This document shows positions 13,013 through 28,000 of a stretch of 64,000 bases of DNA, one piece after another. The stretch is taken from the NCBI RefSeq assembly GCF_964340395.1, contig NC_135554.1, forward strand, positions 14,207,092 through 14,271,091, read 5' to 3'. Under the pieces are notes generated by a model. That model was not told the origin of the DNA and did no database searches. It saw only the letters and a list, made by a program, of their open reading frames with translations. The DNA is from Glandiceps talaboti. Lineage: Eukaryota > Hemichordata > Enteropneusta > Spengelidae. The stretch's first letter is position 1. Each line of letters starts with the position of its first letter. The position numbers were made by a program, and so were the translations under genes.

Positions 13013-16000
13013 TGCTTGTGTGTGTGCATGCATGTTTGCATGCATGTGTAACTCTGAATATGCACGTGCTGTTTACTGACATCACTTCTGCATACTTAAT
13101 CTAGCATAGTCCTCACTAAGGTTTGTAAGAAGTGTACTGTTCAAGCCCCTTCATTTCTGATTGACTGCCTCTTTATCGCGTAGTAACCCACAGAAGATTT
13201 GAATTAGTATAAACTTAGTAATTGTTACAGCATGACTATTTCAGCAAGAAGTGAGTAATTTGAATATTACTTGGCATGCCACCTGGTGTGGTGCTGTAAT
13301 GCATGCACATCATGCACTTTGTAATTGGAATCATCTACAAACCTTAATCTGGTACAGTTTATTCTGAGCACTAGTACCAAAGGCTTTAACTCTTGCCTGT
13401 TTATAACAAAACAACAACTTTGTGTCAAAGTTAGTCTAAAACCACACAGCCACAGACACAGATGTAAGTATAAAACCACACAGAAATAGATGCTATACAG
13501 GTGATAGATATATGACCCTATAATAGCACATGTACATTGTCATTGTTAGGTTTAATAATCTAAAAATCCCACAATTATACATAGATGTGTATGTTATATT
13601 GCACCATTATAGTACATTCTATACTGTCATTGACCAGTTTGTCTAAAACTTCCCCGATGTATATAAAAGACATATTCCTGCATAGTGTATTATTTGTTTA
13701 CCATCCCATAGGTATAATATAACTGTGAGACCTACAATCCAGAGCTTGCATGATGTTTACATTGATAATGACATGTTATTATAGAACTACTATAATATAG
13801 CTGAGTTTACCAGCAATTAATCTGTACATGTAATACTTTTCTTTTGGTTCATGTTTTGGTTAATTACTCCAGATACCATTAACCTGGGGTACCAAGTAAT
13901 GCGCCCTATCCAAACCCAAAATTGAGAGAGAGACGCTTTGAAAGTTTTACCAGTTCAAGTTACCCCTCTGTGTTCCTGGGATTCTAAAGACTTTACCAAA
14001 ACAATAGCTATACAGATTTGGTGAGATTGAATTTACTGTAACTGCTTTTCTTTCAATTCTGAAATATTTGTTTTTGAGTCTTATAATCCTAACGTACGAC
14101 AGAATTCTATATGTAAGAATACCAGTAGGTGAGTAAGTTATACAACTTTCCTTAGTCGTTTTGGTTATTAAACTTTTCACACAACAGTTATTGGCACACA
14201 CAAAGCTGTACAACAGGTGTTTGTATTCCATAAAACGTCAATTCAAAGTTTTAGATTTGGTAGACATTGGACATGACATTGAACCACATGTATAGTCACA
14301 CATAGACACATTTCTGTGTATGTACATAAAGATAGATCAAGACAAAAAGTACCATGAATGTACAAATAGATACAGGGTCCCTAAGTCCAAATACAAATGG
14401 AATACAAATATAACAGCTAAAAAATAATTGCTGATATAGACTGTTTTGTGGGTGACATTCAGTGACAAGACAAAATGGGTAGACAAAGAACGGCTGACAA
14501 TATCAATGTGTTTGAAGAGACATTGTCAAAGACAGTGAATTTTGAAAAATATAATGGCACACTAAGGTATTTAAAAATTGAAATTGTTTAGATGTGACAA
14601 AGTAGACCTATGTATTAAATAAAGGTAAACCCATCCTAGGTACATATTTCTAACCACACAAGCAGTTGAAATGAAACAAACAACAACAAATGACGTCATA
14701 AATTTGTGACAGATGGAGAGACAACAGCTGTGGTGTAAGTAACTCTATGTCTCTCAATGTGATAGCCTTGTATGAGTTAATTAGACTATTGAAGTTTGAT
14801 ATTACATAATGTGTCCATTTATCAAATCATACAAGTTGTGATATTGTTGAAATTGACAGAAATATACATGATGACTTACAGCGGAGGCTGTAGCTGGCTG
14901 TGGACAGTACAGTGGTGGTGCTGGGAGGTACAGGCCTTCTGGTACCAAACCTTGTAGATCAGACACTAGTGATTGACACCTGCCAATCAATTTGCCTAGT
15001 AACCATGGCGTTGCATCGAGTCCAGATATAGTGGCTGCTGTAAGCATATCAGTGACTGTCTTTGAGAGCTGTTCAATGTTGCCATCTTCCTCTACATTAA
15101 AAGATCCTACGAATAAAATAGTCAAAGAAAGGTATATGTAAGTAATAGTGTATATGATGTCAACTCTCTCAACTCTCATATTGTAGTTAATATGTAAGTA
15201 CATGTACCTGTTATACTGTGTATCTATGTTCTCATTCTATGTTCTCATAGGTTATAAAAACCTACAAATGAAACACTGGCAGACAGGAATCTGTGAGTAG
15301 GTGTGGTTTCTGTTGTTAATGCTTGGCATGGTTGACATAGGTGAAGATGTTCTAAACATCAAGCACTGTGATTTTAACTCTTCCATGATCACTGATTGGG
15401 GGAGTCAAGGTAGATACCTACCCATCGATGCTAGTGATGCAGCTGATAAACTTCTCTTCAGTGGTCCAGGAGATGGTGGCTGTAACACCCCTCCAGGTTT
15501 CATCTCATCTTTGTCGTCACTTTTCCATGGCACACCACCCGGAACTGTAGCATCTATCAAGTATTCTAGACTGGATTTCATGATGGCCAATGGATGTAAT
15601 TCAGCTGGTAATGCTTCAAATGTGTGCCTTCAATGGTGATAAAATAGAAACATAGTCAGTTTATGATATTCTATGGCCATGGACGCCACATGGAAACTCA
15701 CTCCTTATGGAGTTCTGTCATAGAAGTCTACAGTGGAACTGATTAAGAATTTCACTTGTATACATAGTACAATGATAACTACTGTTATTGGTGGTCAAAT
15801 GCTACAGCTATGGATTAATATTGATGTCATAACCAGACATTTCAGATACCGTATTATACATTATTAAGGCCCACTTTGAAAAAGGATTAAACTTTAGGTG
15901 TGAATTAAATACAATTGTCTGACAAAGTTATAGAAAAAGTTGGCCTTGAACAAAAGAATATTCCTATGTAATCATCATGGCTCCACTGATAACACTAATG

Positions 16001-19000
16001 TGAGAACCTGGGATTGAAACCATGGCCTTTAAAATGGAAATTTTGTTCAACAGCTTTGTGCATTTACATGTGTGGATCATTCCATTTTTATAAGAGGTGG
16101 CGAGACTTATCTAGATTGTTACTTACCCAGTATCATGGCCACGCTGAGCTGACAGTTGGCTATACTTGATGTGTGTCACCCCTAGTACAAATGCACTCTT
16201 CCAGTCTCCTAGCTCCTTAGAGAACCATATAGCTTCCGGTAGTAGGCCAGCTATTAATAGTAACTGTAAGGCTCTATCACTGGTCCAGATTTCTGACAGG
16301 TCTTGTTGACGGATTGAGTACGAGACTGCTTCATGGTATAGTGGAATGACTCGGCAAGCTGTGAAGTGGAAAACAGTTGGAATTTATACACAAGACGGTG
16401 ATGGAAACACTTTATAATTCAGGAGTTGAGAAATAAACATGTATGCACAACTCACATCATAACAAATGACCATTTTAGTATATGTATGTACGACATAGTT
16501 CTGTCTTATAGTAATACATCCCATATCACCAAACTAGAAATAACTTATCATTAGAGAATTTAGCTGACTTTATACTCACCGTGGTCTACATGTTTTACAT
16601 GTAATTGTGGTAAAGGCATCGCAGCATGTGGTGGGTAGACATACAGTGGTTTATTACTGAAATAAAATGCCATGAATCGGGCTAAACATTGCACTATTGG
16701 CCTCACACCTGGTCTATTTACAAATGGTAGCACTGGTATTGTATCCTGGAGGTACAGAAAGGAGAATCACATTATAAGTAGTCGAGTCTCCAATGTAAAC
16801 ACAGAATAGTGATTGACATCTCATGAAGAATATCTTCACAGGACTCTGGACTCTGTTCAGAAATTTCATTCAACATTTTTAAGAGTCATTATATAATGGT
16901 ACAAACACTTTTTTGAAATATTTGAAAGAGTTTCAAGAAAATTTCTGAACATGAAAGTAAAACAGACATTTTTTATCCATCAATGAAAATGAAGAAAGAC
17001 ATCAAATACATGTAAATTTCTATACATCATTTTCTAAAAAAAAAAGTAAATACATAGCTATTTTATAAAAACAAACTGTACATAACAAGTTCTTAAATAA
17101 ACACTGATGGCCAAAAAAGGCTATAACAAGTCTTTGTCGAAGACATACTCCCCGATATACGGTCAGGTCACCATTTCAGCCACTATCTCAAAGGTCAAAC
17201 AATCAAAGTGATGTGCATACGCCCGTTATCGTATAAGACATTTGTGCAAAGTTTGGTTGAAATTGGATCTTGCATTTCAGAGATACCAGTTGACACAAAT
17301 GTACACATGCATACACACAGAATTCCTGACAAAGTAGTCCCCTTGGGCTTTGCCCATTGGGGAACTAAATATTGATGTCGTTTTGAAATTGTACTGTACT
17401 ATTTCTGATCCATCAAATTCTAATGACATTAGATAAAGTTTGAAATGACATAATTTACCTGATTTCCTAACATATTGGTAAACACTGATAGGAATGAAGC
17501 ATCTGATCTGCCCAATCTGAGTTGTTTCTGTGACCTTTGACCTCCACTAGGTAGTTCTGTATAGCATTCTATGAGGGAATCTATGAGTTGTAGAGATCCC
17601 ATTAGGTTGTACTGTTGTAGCTGTGTATACAAGACTGCCAGTAATGACTGGGTTTCCATGATTTGGTTCAATGGTTCTGCTGGCACTTCTGCCACATCAA
17701 ATGCTAACTCTCGCCATATGTCTATGGCCCTTGCATAGTGACTGGCTTCATAGTACATAGTACCTACAAATAATTGGTGGAAATACAAAATGTCATTTTC
17801 AAGATCAATTTACACATTTTTTATTACAATGCTCACAATATATATATTTGATATATACAAATACTATATTTGACATGTTTTTCAGTATGAATATTGAGGA
17901 AAAATTTCATTTTCGTCATTTATGATGCTCTCACCACATGAATTTATATGCCCATATGTTTTCGAAAGAATGAGAATTTTTTTGTTTAGATCAATATCAT
18001 GGTGAATGTGTTATGTATTCTTTTCAATTTTACCAGCTGTAAGCCTGCGGTAGCTCCAATAGCCTACTAATGTCTTTGATAAGTGACTTTTTAGCCCAAA
18101 GTGGCAGGGCAGATTTTTATTTACTCAGAATTACCACCTGTTATTAGAAGTGTTCTAAGCTATTGACAAACATGAGACAATGAAACTTGAAAGCCAAATT
18201 TGAAAAAAGGTCTTGTACATTTTTGTTATTACTCAACTACATACACACGCTAAGCAATTAACATTAGACAAACCTTTCAAACTTTTTTATGACACTGCTG
18301 TTTCTTATTACCGGGTATCTCATTATGTGTTAGAAAAACACAGACATTGTCATGTTTCCATATGGCTAAAACTTGAAGGCGTTGTCAGGCTTTTATACAA
18401 TGTAGATTCATACAGAGAAACACAAGCTAAAACTTGAAGGCGTTGTCAGGCTTTTATACAATGTAGATTCATACACAGAAACACAAGCTAAAACTTTAAG
18501 GCGTTGTCAGGCTTTCATAGATTCATACATATTGCTTACCTTTGAGAAACATTCTGTTCATAGGAGTCTTCCATCTCATATCTTCTACAACATTAAATCC
18601 TAAGTCATTAAGTTTCATCTGAGTTGCAGACAGAAGTAAGACAACTTTTTGTCTCTTCAACACTAATTGACTGTCTAGTACACTTCCAGTTTCAACTGCT
18701 TTAGTTAATTTTGTATTCACTTTGTTATGGTAGTAGAGTAATTGTTTGTACAACATCTTCCAACTCAACATTAATCTGTAGATAAAACAATAACAGACTT
18801 CATTTTACTGTGGATCATGTGAACTATTTCAAACAAGGCATTTCAAACATTGGCCCATTTCACCTTCCATTCATCATTAACAATGGCATGAGTTATGTCA
18901 TTCACTTCATATAGTGTAACAAAGCCATTTGTGTTTAATATGCATTTATGTTCTTCAATCACATATAATTCTGATAGAAAATGACTGCAAAAAAACAGGA

Positions 19001-22000
19001 TTATGAAATTATTTTTACTACTTTTTTAAACTTTCTTCAATTCTCATAATTATTAGTCTGTAAGGTACGTTGTGACAGGGCGCCCTCACACATCAGCCAA
19101 CCCCTCTCAAAGACAAGACCAGTGAGGGCAGAACAACACGATATATCTTACAGTATTCACAATTATATGTCGATTCTTAACTGCTTTGCACTTCTGTTTA
19201 CCAAAATAGTCATAAAATGTTACTTGTCTTCTCTAGGAATAAATGGATTTAATATTCATGGAGCCAACTGCTGAGAAATATTGTAAACAGTTCCCTTTAG
19301 TCTTCTTTTATGGCAAGATATGTTGACATTACATGTATAATTCAAATCAAATAACTTGATCTACCAACACCTAATATACAAACACTCCAAACTGTCAAAA
19401 ACAGTGATTTTTGAATCTTAAAATTTTTCTCTTCAAATTCATTTTTATAATTTGTAGTCTGGCTGGGAATAATTTTGCATAAAAATTGACCAAATGCAGC
19501 AAACTGTTACAGTAATGATAATACAGAGCGGGATAGAGCAAAGACAGTGGTAAGTATAAGTTATGTACTTTTCCCCGTTTCATTGCATTTCAGTAACTGT
19601 ATACATTCACATACCTCTTAGCTGGTGTGTGTTTTACAGACACCACATTCTCTGCTTCTATTTTCTGAATATCCAGTCCTTCTCTGACTTCCTGAAGCGA
19701 GTCTCTCAAACTCCTGGCACTAATGGACCCTCTTTGACTACGTGCAGAAAGTTGAACATCAAGGTCAAACTCGTCTTGTTCTTCTGGACTGATCTTCTTC
19801 CCCTGTTTTACTTCAATGCTGAAGAGAGCGCCCTCAATCTGATCTGATAAATGAAACTCCATTTCTGGGGTAAGACCGTCGACAGGTTTTGCCTTGGGGA
19901 ACCAGCTGTAGATGGCATTCAGGGTCTTTTCTGAATACAGTAGTATATGATAGCAACAAGTTAGGACATCACTGTACGACTGGCTGCTGTCTGACTGTAA
20001 TAGAGTTTGTACAACACCTATAATCAGTTGAAATGCATAGGTAGATGCATATTGATGTACAGTGTCCCATTTCAGTACACCTAAAGCTTGTCTAAGCATA
20101 ATTAATATCTTGTACGTATCTGGTGAGGTTGCCACAAGTTTGTGAATTCTTTGTAGCAGGTCCTTAGCATCCATTGAGTCTTTGCCTGACATCTTTCTAC
20201 TGTGATCTGTTTTCACCATCAGTTCACATAGTTTCACCATACTGTCCACTGTGATAGTCATAATCTTGTCAAGGTGTCTTGTCCACATGTCGCTATGAGA
20301 CACACCTAGCGACCATGCTGCTAGCAGTGAACTTTGAGCACTATGTAACAGCTTGCTGGTAGTGACATCTTTTTCTCTCATTGTTCCAAGACTATCTCCA
20401 GTCCTGCTTAACTTTGAATTCTCATCATAGCTTACTCCTTCATCTGCACCACCAAAGAATAGCTTGCCCTCATCCAGCTGATCAAATCCTTGGAATTCAC
20501 TGGGAGACATGGAACTTCCAGTACTCATTCCCATAGTGTCAGCTGGAGTTTCAAACTCATAACGCACCCTGCGTTGTTCTCTTGGAAGACTTTGCATCAT
20601 GTGATCAAATTTCAACGTTGGGATCAACATCCCTTTCAAATTACACTGTTCAGAGACTTTATTCAGTTTAAGTCTGACTTCAGCTAGTAGTGTTTTCATC
20701 AGATTGGTACAGGACGTATCCTCAGGAAGTTGTACTACAGTGACTAGGTAGCCATCAGAACACAGAAACATTGGCAAGGAAGGATGGGTAGATACAGAGA
20801 ATCTCTGCTTCATGATATCACCAGTGTCTGACATAACTGAGTTGGTGGGTGATGGCTGGTCTAATCTTTGCTCTATCTCAGTTATCCTGTCTTTCTTAGT
20901 TCTGTGAGAAGAAATGACATGAGTATGTTAGATCTGTTATCTTGTCCATCTTTGCACTGTCAGTGGAAATGACATGACTATGTTAGATCTGTTATCTTGT
21001 CCATCTTTGCACTGTCAGTGGAAATAACATGATTATGTTAGATCTCTGCTATCTTGTCTTTCTTAGTTCTGTGGGTTGAAATGACATGACCATGTTAGAT
21101 CCTAGTTATTGCCTTGGGGAACCAGCTGTAGATAGCATTCAGATAGCATCCCAGTTTCACTCTAAATTATAATACCTTGTCTTACATAGGGACATCTACC
21201 TGGCTTGTGTACAGTGAAATGGATGAAAAAATTTGGTAACATCAAAGAGACCTTCTATACAGACAAAGCAACTTATTACTTACGTGACGGTGATCAGTGG
21301 ATGAAATGGTAGAAAGAAATCAGGTCCTAGTTCTACAGAGCATCCTTGACTCTCAATTCGGATTGGTTCTCCAAGTCTGGTTAACAAGACCACGGAACCC
21401 ATCTTTGTTATACAGACCAGAAACAAATCATCAGATGTCCATTTCATATCAGATATCCAGTATGTTCTGAAAGAGACAAAATTCAATATCATTACTGTAG
21501 TATGCAATAGTGAAGATTTGTGAGACATGCTAAACATTTAGTTCTGAAAGTGCATTTCACAGAATTCCATGCACAGGATGTCCTGTGTAACATTGTATTT
21601 ATAAAAAAGAAATTAAAAAGTGCAGGAAACACTGTCTGTATGACTTTCAACTAAGCATGATTTAAAATCGTATGACGTATTGGTATTACCATTCCTTTTA
21701 CATTGTACACTGATTTCAGAAACTATTCAGTTTACTATTGTCAATATTATATTATTTCAGAGATGAAACGTTTACACCTCTATAATCTGACTCAGTGTAT
21801 AAGTAGTGATAAAGAAATATAGAAAACTCCAGTGTTTACTAACCTGGCTAGTTTAGGAGGTGGGTTGGGTGCTTTAGTACCACTACCTTTCAGCTCTGAT
21901 ACCTGTGCCATTGATGACAGCAATGATACAAACACTATTCTGTTGTTGTGAGGTGATCTCTGATTGACAGCCACTGCTAGAGTCAATCCATTGTGAGCAT

Positions 22001-25000
22001 GACAACTTGCCAAGGCACCACGAGAGAAGATTGGACGACATCCACGAACTATTCCCTCGATGGGTGTCTGGAAACTGTTCCATTCTACTGTGAAAGTTTC
22101 TTTGCTGTGAAAATACAATATTACAATTGGTGAATATTATCACCTCTATGGGTGTCTGGAAACTGTTCCATTCTACTGTCAAGTCTCTTTGCTGTGAAAA
22201 CACAAACAGTATCATTGCTAATGATGTTTCTTTTCCTCTATAATGGGTTTCAAGTAAATATTATTTCTAATATCACCTGATACATACCTCTTTGTTTTGA
22301 TGTCTACGGCTTCTAGCCATCTGAGAAGCACAGATGTGATTTGCAGTTTGTTACCATTGTTGAAGACATAAGAACACAAACAGCAATAACCAAGTACCTG
22401 TAAATGTTCAGATAAGTATACAATACTTTATTTGTCTGGGTTGTTCATTTTACAACAAAAAGGTAACCTGACTCAACTGTAACACAGAGGGTTAGAGGAT
22501 GGAGTTGCACAAGCATCATTAGTTTATTTGTGAGACTGACAGATCAGCTGTTGTGGGTGTGGTCTAATCTCCCTTTCCCCAAACTGACAGATCAGCCGTT
22601 GTTGTGGGTGTGGTCTAATCTCCCTCTCCCCAAACTGGCAGATTAACCGTTGTGGGCATGGTCTAATCTCCCTTTCCCCAAACTGACAGATCAGCCATTG
22701 TGGACGTGGTCTAATCTCCCTTTCCCCAAATTGACAGATCAGCCATTGTGGGCGTGGTCTAATCTCCCTTTCCCCAAACTGACAGATCAGCCATTGTGGG
22801 CGTGGTCTAATCTCCCTTTCCCCAAACTGACAGATCAGCCGTTGAGGGCATGGTCTAATCTCCCTTTCCCCAAACTGACAGATCAACTGTTGAGGGCATG
22901 GTCTAATCTCCCTTTCCCCAAACTGACAGATCAACCGTTGTGGGCGTGGTCTAATCTCCCTTTCCCCAAACTGACAATTCAGCTGTTGTGGGCAACCTCC
23001 CTTTCCTGGACCAATGACATCATTACAGTTTACTTGTTTGTCTACGGCATTTTCCCCCACTCAGTTGAACTATACCCTAGAGTATGTTTTCACCCATTCC
23101 CTTCTGCAACAGGACATTACATTTCAATTTCAATTCTTCACAATTATTATTCATCATATATCAAACTCAACACAATGTTACAGTCTTTATAAAGATAACA
23201 AAACTTACTGAATCAGTGAAGAATGTAGCATCAATGGAGGTTTCTTTAGTGTGAGCTGTAGGTAACTTTGTATCTCTTTCTGGACCAATGTGTGACCAGG
23301 TTCCTTTCACTTCACCTTGTTTAGGTATGAACACATACAGACTAGATGGTGAATCTATCTCCCATAGAAACAACCGACTATGACCAATGACAACCAGTAT
23401 CTTGCAACCATCATCAGATACAAAGACTAGTGGCTTTGGTGTATCTATGAAGTAACACAGCAATGATAAACATGAAGTGAAGTTGTATTGGAGTTCTATA
23501 ATGAAATTCTATACTGGAATTTTATATTAGTCACTATGATTAAATCATATAGCAAAGAGGCTTGATAAGTTCATATACACTAACACCTTCGTGATCATTA
23601 CTCTTAAAGGTACAATAAATTTCCTGCAATAGTATTTCACCTCATGACTAAAGGGTCAAAATAGGACAGGAAGGTCAACTTATTCTCACACATGTATGCA
23701 TATCGTAATGCATGTGTAGCACATGGAGCAGAAGTTATGGTGTTGACTAAGAAATTGAATGTTCATTATTTTTATGACACACCTACAATGTATAGTAGGT
23801 GGTAGACTTCTATTGCAGGTACTGAGAATTAAAGTACACATTCACATACATTTGATTTGCTATACAGCTCATTTGATGGCTGGGCTCACCATTTTCTGAA
23901 TTCTCTATACATATATTTCAAATTCCATGATTTGTATACACTATGGCAACGATGAATTGTGAGGAGAAATATTAATTATATTCCAGATACAGATGGAGTC
24001 ATGATGGGTGAATGGTCAGAGTGGCTAGCTTGAAATCTGCAGGTTGCAGGTTCGAGCCCCACTGCTGTCATTTATTTCTGAATGGTTGAAGTCCTTAGGC
24101 AAGTTTTGAACCACGAGTGTGCTTCAGTCAACCCAGCTGTATAATTGGGGACCTCATAGGATAGAGGTTGCAATATGAATGCTTTAATCCTGTGTGCTTA
24201 TATTTTACTTTTTATATTTTGCATTGCTAAATCGGTATTTTAATCGGATGGTGCAGTGGATTTCCCACTTGTCTTCGTGTTGTATTTATTTTGATGTTAC
24301 ATTGTATTTGGGGAGGCTGTGTAAACCAAGTCACATTTCCAATTTTTTATTGGACAAATAAAGTTTATTATTGTTATCATTATTACAGGCTGCAATAGGT
24401 TGTATGTCAAAAGCTCAATGCTAAAAAAAAACTTTGAACTGCTTGTGTGTTACAACCTTTGCAAATCACCTACGCAGTGTATATGTACTTACTAGAGATT
24501 TCTTTTTTAAAGGTACTACTACTAGGGGACATAAGGAAGTCATGTCTTTGTGGCTGCTCCCCCGGTGACCTTGCTTTATACCTAATATTTGTTGAATATG
24601 AGATAGACCAGTACAACGCACAAACATGTAGGTTTGACAAAAGAGTTTTGTAACAATGCCTACAGACAATATCCAGACAAGCACACATATCTTCATAATG
24701 CATGTAATGGCTATGTTGAGTAGGTTCAAAAAGTTCTGTTGTAAGGTTGAAGGTTATGGTATACTAGTACATCATGATTGTTAAAACTTCACAGTTTTAA
24801 ATAATGACTTTCAGGATCTGGTTTCAAATATTATATTATGCACAAAACTACTCAGTAATCTACATATATGTCTTTATAGCAATAAGGACACAGTTGTGTC
24901 TGAAAATTCTCTGAACTTTAATACAAAGGGGTGTTTAAAAAGTATTTTACTTTGACAGTCTGCATCATGTGTAGGGTGGGACAATACTAGGCATGGAGGA

Positions 25001-28000
25001 AGGCCAAATCACCTGGATGGATTATAGCAATATACATAAGTATAATCAAGCCATCAGACACTAATATGACGGCATTGTATCTACTCACAATATGTATTAT
25101 TCATTAAAATTGATTAAATATAGTGACTGACATTGCTCCCTTGTTATGTTAATTATAATACATGTACATGTATCAACAATATCTGTGTGAATTGTTGCAT
25201 ACACATTTTGACAAAGCACTCGACATTTATCTCAGTGGTATGTGTGAATATGTATTACTAGTTGGTGTATAGCTTATTGATAGTCTATGGTTTATTGCAG
25301 CTATATAGAAATGGTATAAAAGGTTGCCTCACAACAAAATATTCACTTACTGTAAATTTGAATATCTGACTGTATAGAACTTTACAGAGGTCAATGACAG
25401 TAGTGTTAATATCAAAACTTACACGCAGTGTGCCCTCTAAGCATGCTAAGCTAATTTGACAAGCCACTGACACACACAATTCCTAGTGACTGATGCACCA
25501 AACGTTGGTGTTCCCCTATCTCTTACTATGTCACTGGTGACTCGCAAGAAATGCCAGTTTTTATCATTTTGGACTCATAACAACAAAATTTGGCTATCAT
25601 TAGATGGCACACTGCATGCATGGTTGGATAACTCCTTTTGAAGTAAATTTGTACTATCTAACCTAAACTATTGACTGTATAGCACTAGGGTCATATCTTT
25701 TATATTGTCACTTTTGTGTAATAAACATTTGTTAGGCTCTGGCTACTGTGAAAGTGAATAAAATAAATGTAATCTTTGTACTACATAGTAAAATGCTTGG
25801 ATAGTCCTACTTTCCTGTTTCCTAGTTGATAAAGTGGTTGTTGATCCAATTTAAAAAATGACTACTTTTAGTTCAAATGCCAATGTGACTATACACATAG
25901 TCAGTTGATATAAACGTATCTAGGTGTATCCTTGTTGCCAGGAGTAGTTAATTTCAAATGGTGGATGAAATTCAACAAATATGATGAAATTAAAATACTG
26001 TCAATTTGTCAAAGAGTGAAACTGACAACCAATCTAATATCACCTCCCGGTCCTTTTGTGTATATGGCCTACATTTTATCAACTTAAAAATCAAATACTG
26101 CTTACTGTGACAATTTTGACAGTAGTCTTTCTGTGTAGGCAATTACTTGCACCTAATGAGTGTTTGTTGACATTGGAATGACGAATGGTACATGGCGATA
26201 TAGAAAGTATAGCAAGTCATGAGTAGAAATAGCTCATAGAATCTAGAATATTAACATACATTCATGTAGAAAATAATTATTACAAACGTTCAATGAACTA
26301 TATTATTATGTAGCAATTAATATTTAAGTCACTCGACAACCATTTATGAGTAATTTTACATTGAAATACCTAATTACATTAGAATATAAATTACTGTAGA
26401 GATAGTCAATATCTAATAAGGTATTTATCATACTTTGGTGACCTTCACTCTTACATGCACATAGCTATGTCATAGACACACTGCTTGTCTACACACTGTG
26501 TACAATCCCTTTGTAACTATTTTGATCTCAAATACCCTTAAATTCTAGAATTGTTATAATAGTTACAATATATTATAAATATTTTCAGTCTTTGATGAGT
26601 GATATATTTTCTTTCTGTACTTTCAGAGGTAAATAATTTGAAGGTTTATTTCACTGTAATTTATACTATTTTTAATTCATAATAACATGGGTTTTTTATT
26701 TTATTCAATTAAAAATTGATCAAGGAAATACCCATGAATGCAAAATTGATTCTTAAAAGTGTAGGAGTTGGTGGTAACTGTATATCTAATTTTCATTGGT
26801 TTCATAGAGTATACACAATGATTGTTGAAATAATTTCCTAGTTACAGCACAATATTTGAGGTCAATTCTAAATTATAAAATAGACCCGACAACCAATAAG
26901 TATGGTGTACTGAGGTGTCTGTTACCAGGCAGTGATATTCCCATAGAAAGGTATGCAGATATGTGTTACCCAAAAGTCTAACTTTTTCTTGAAAAAAAAC
27001 CCTAAACAAGGGTCAACTTTTCATCTGAAAATTACCTAACATGCATGATCATGGGATCATGGGAAATGGCGCCATGCTTTAGAAATACCCCAGACTGGAT
27101 GATTGTAACTGGAAATCCCTAACAAAGGATCTGTTTTTGGATTATACTTGGGTAGATGTTTTAAACTTGGGCTTGACAACCCTGCATGAAAATGTGTACT
27201 AGTCAAACCAAATTTGATTTCAAGTTCACTATCAAATGCCATTCTTACAACTTACCAGGTTCTTTGGAATCTTTTGTCTTAACAACGACATGTGTTGCTA
27301 GGTCCGGTAAACCTTGTATTGTACGGATTAGATCCTTGTCTCTGTGCCATATGAATAAATTACCAGAATGCTGCAGACCAACCAGGAACTGACCTAAAAA
27401 TGCATCAAATTGTAATAATGTCAGTTATAAAGCAAGAAGCTAAATTTTGTTACTATGCATATAGCAATAAAAATAGAATAAAGTGGCTGCAGCAGTTAGT
27501 CAATATATTTGCTGAATTGATTTGGTAAGCGTTATAGATGACAATGAACTTCAATTCGGAGTCCGTACACGATTTCTTTACAAATAGATGTGGTATTTGA
27601 AATCATACAGTGAGCTCTAACCTCTATCTAGAGATACATGTACATTATAGCTGGCAGGGCGTTCACCTTTCAGGCTAGAGATAGCATCACCATTATGGCT
27701 AATGGTGGGGGAGGGTGTGGAGGATGTGGGATGAGAAAATTACTACTTTGGCTAAGAACAATCATGTCTGTCTTTACATTGTACATGTATGCAGTAAACA
27801 CTGCCATATGGATAAGATATATCTCGTCAATCATTCCAGGAATGAACTCCGGGGTCTATATAGAAACTGAAGCTTTGCTATGCTTTCCAAGGGCTAGTGT
27901 TTTGATGACCTCTCTCTGACCTGCTGACATTGCCACTGTCCATAACACATAAAATATAAAGTAATAGTCTAACATTGTAAAGACATTCTGAAGTATTGCT

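Noticed and set aside
22524-23060. Open frames of 178-180 codons on both strands
   Set aside because: Created by the 48-bp minisatellite; no start context, no domain, and inside a CPLANE1 intron.
24016-24070. Functional tRNA gene suggested by A-box and B-box matches
   Set aside because: No acceptor or anticodon stem closure that I can see, and a retroposon body and tail follow; it is a SINE head.
27638-27919. 93-codon open frame in CPLANE1 intron 2, plus strand
   Set aside because: Begins with a hydrophobic run and a glycine cluster but matches nothing known to me and has no supporting signals.
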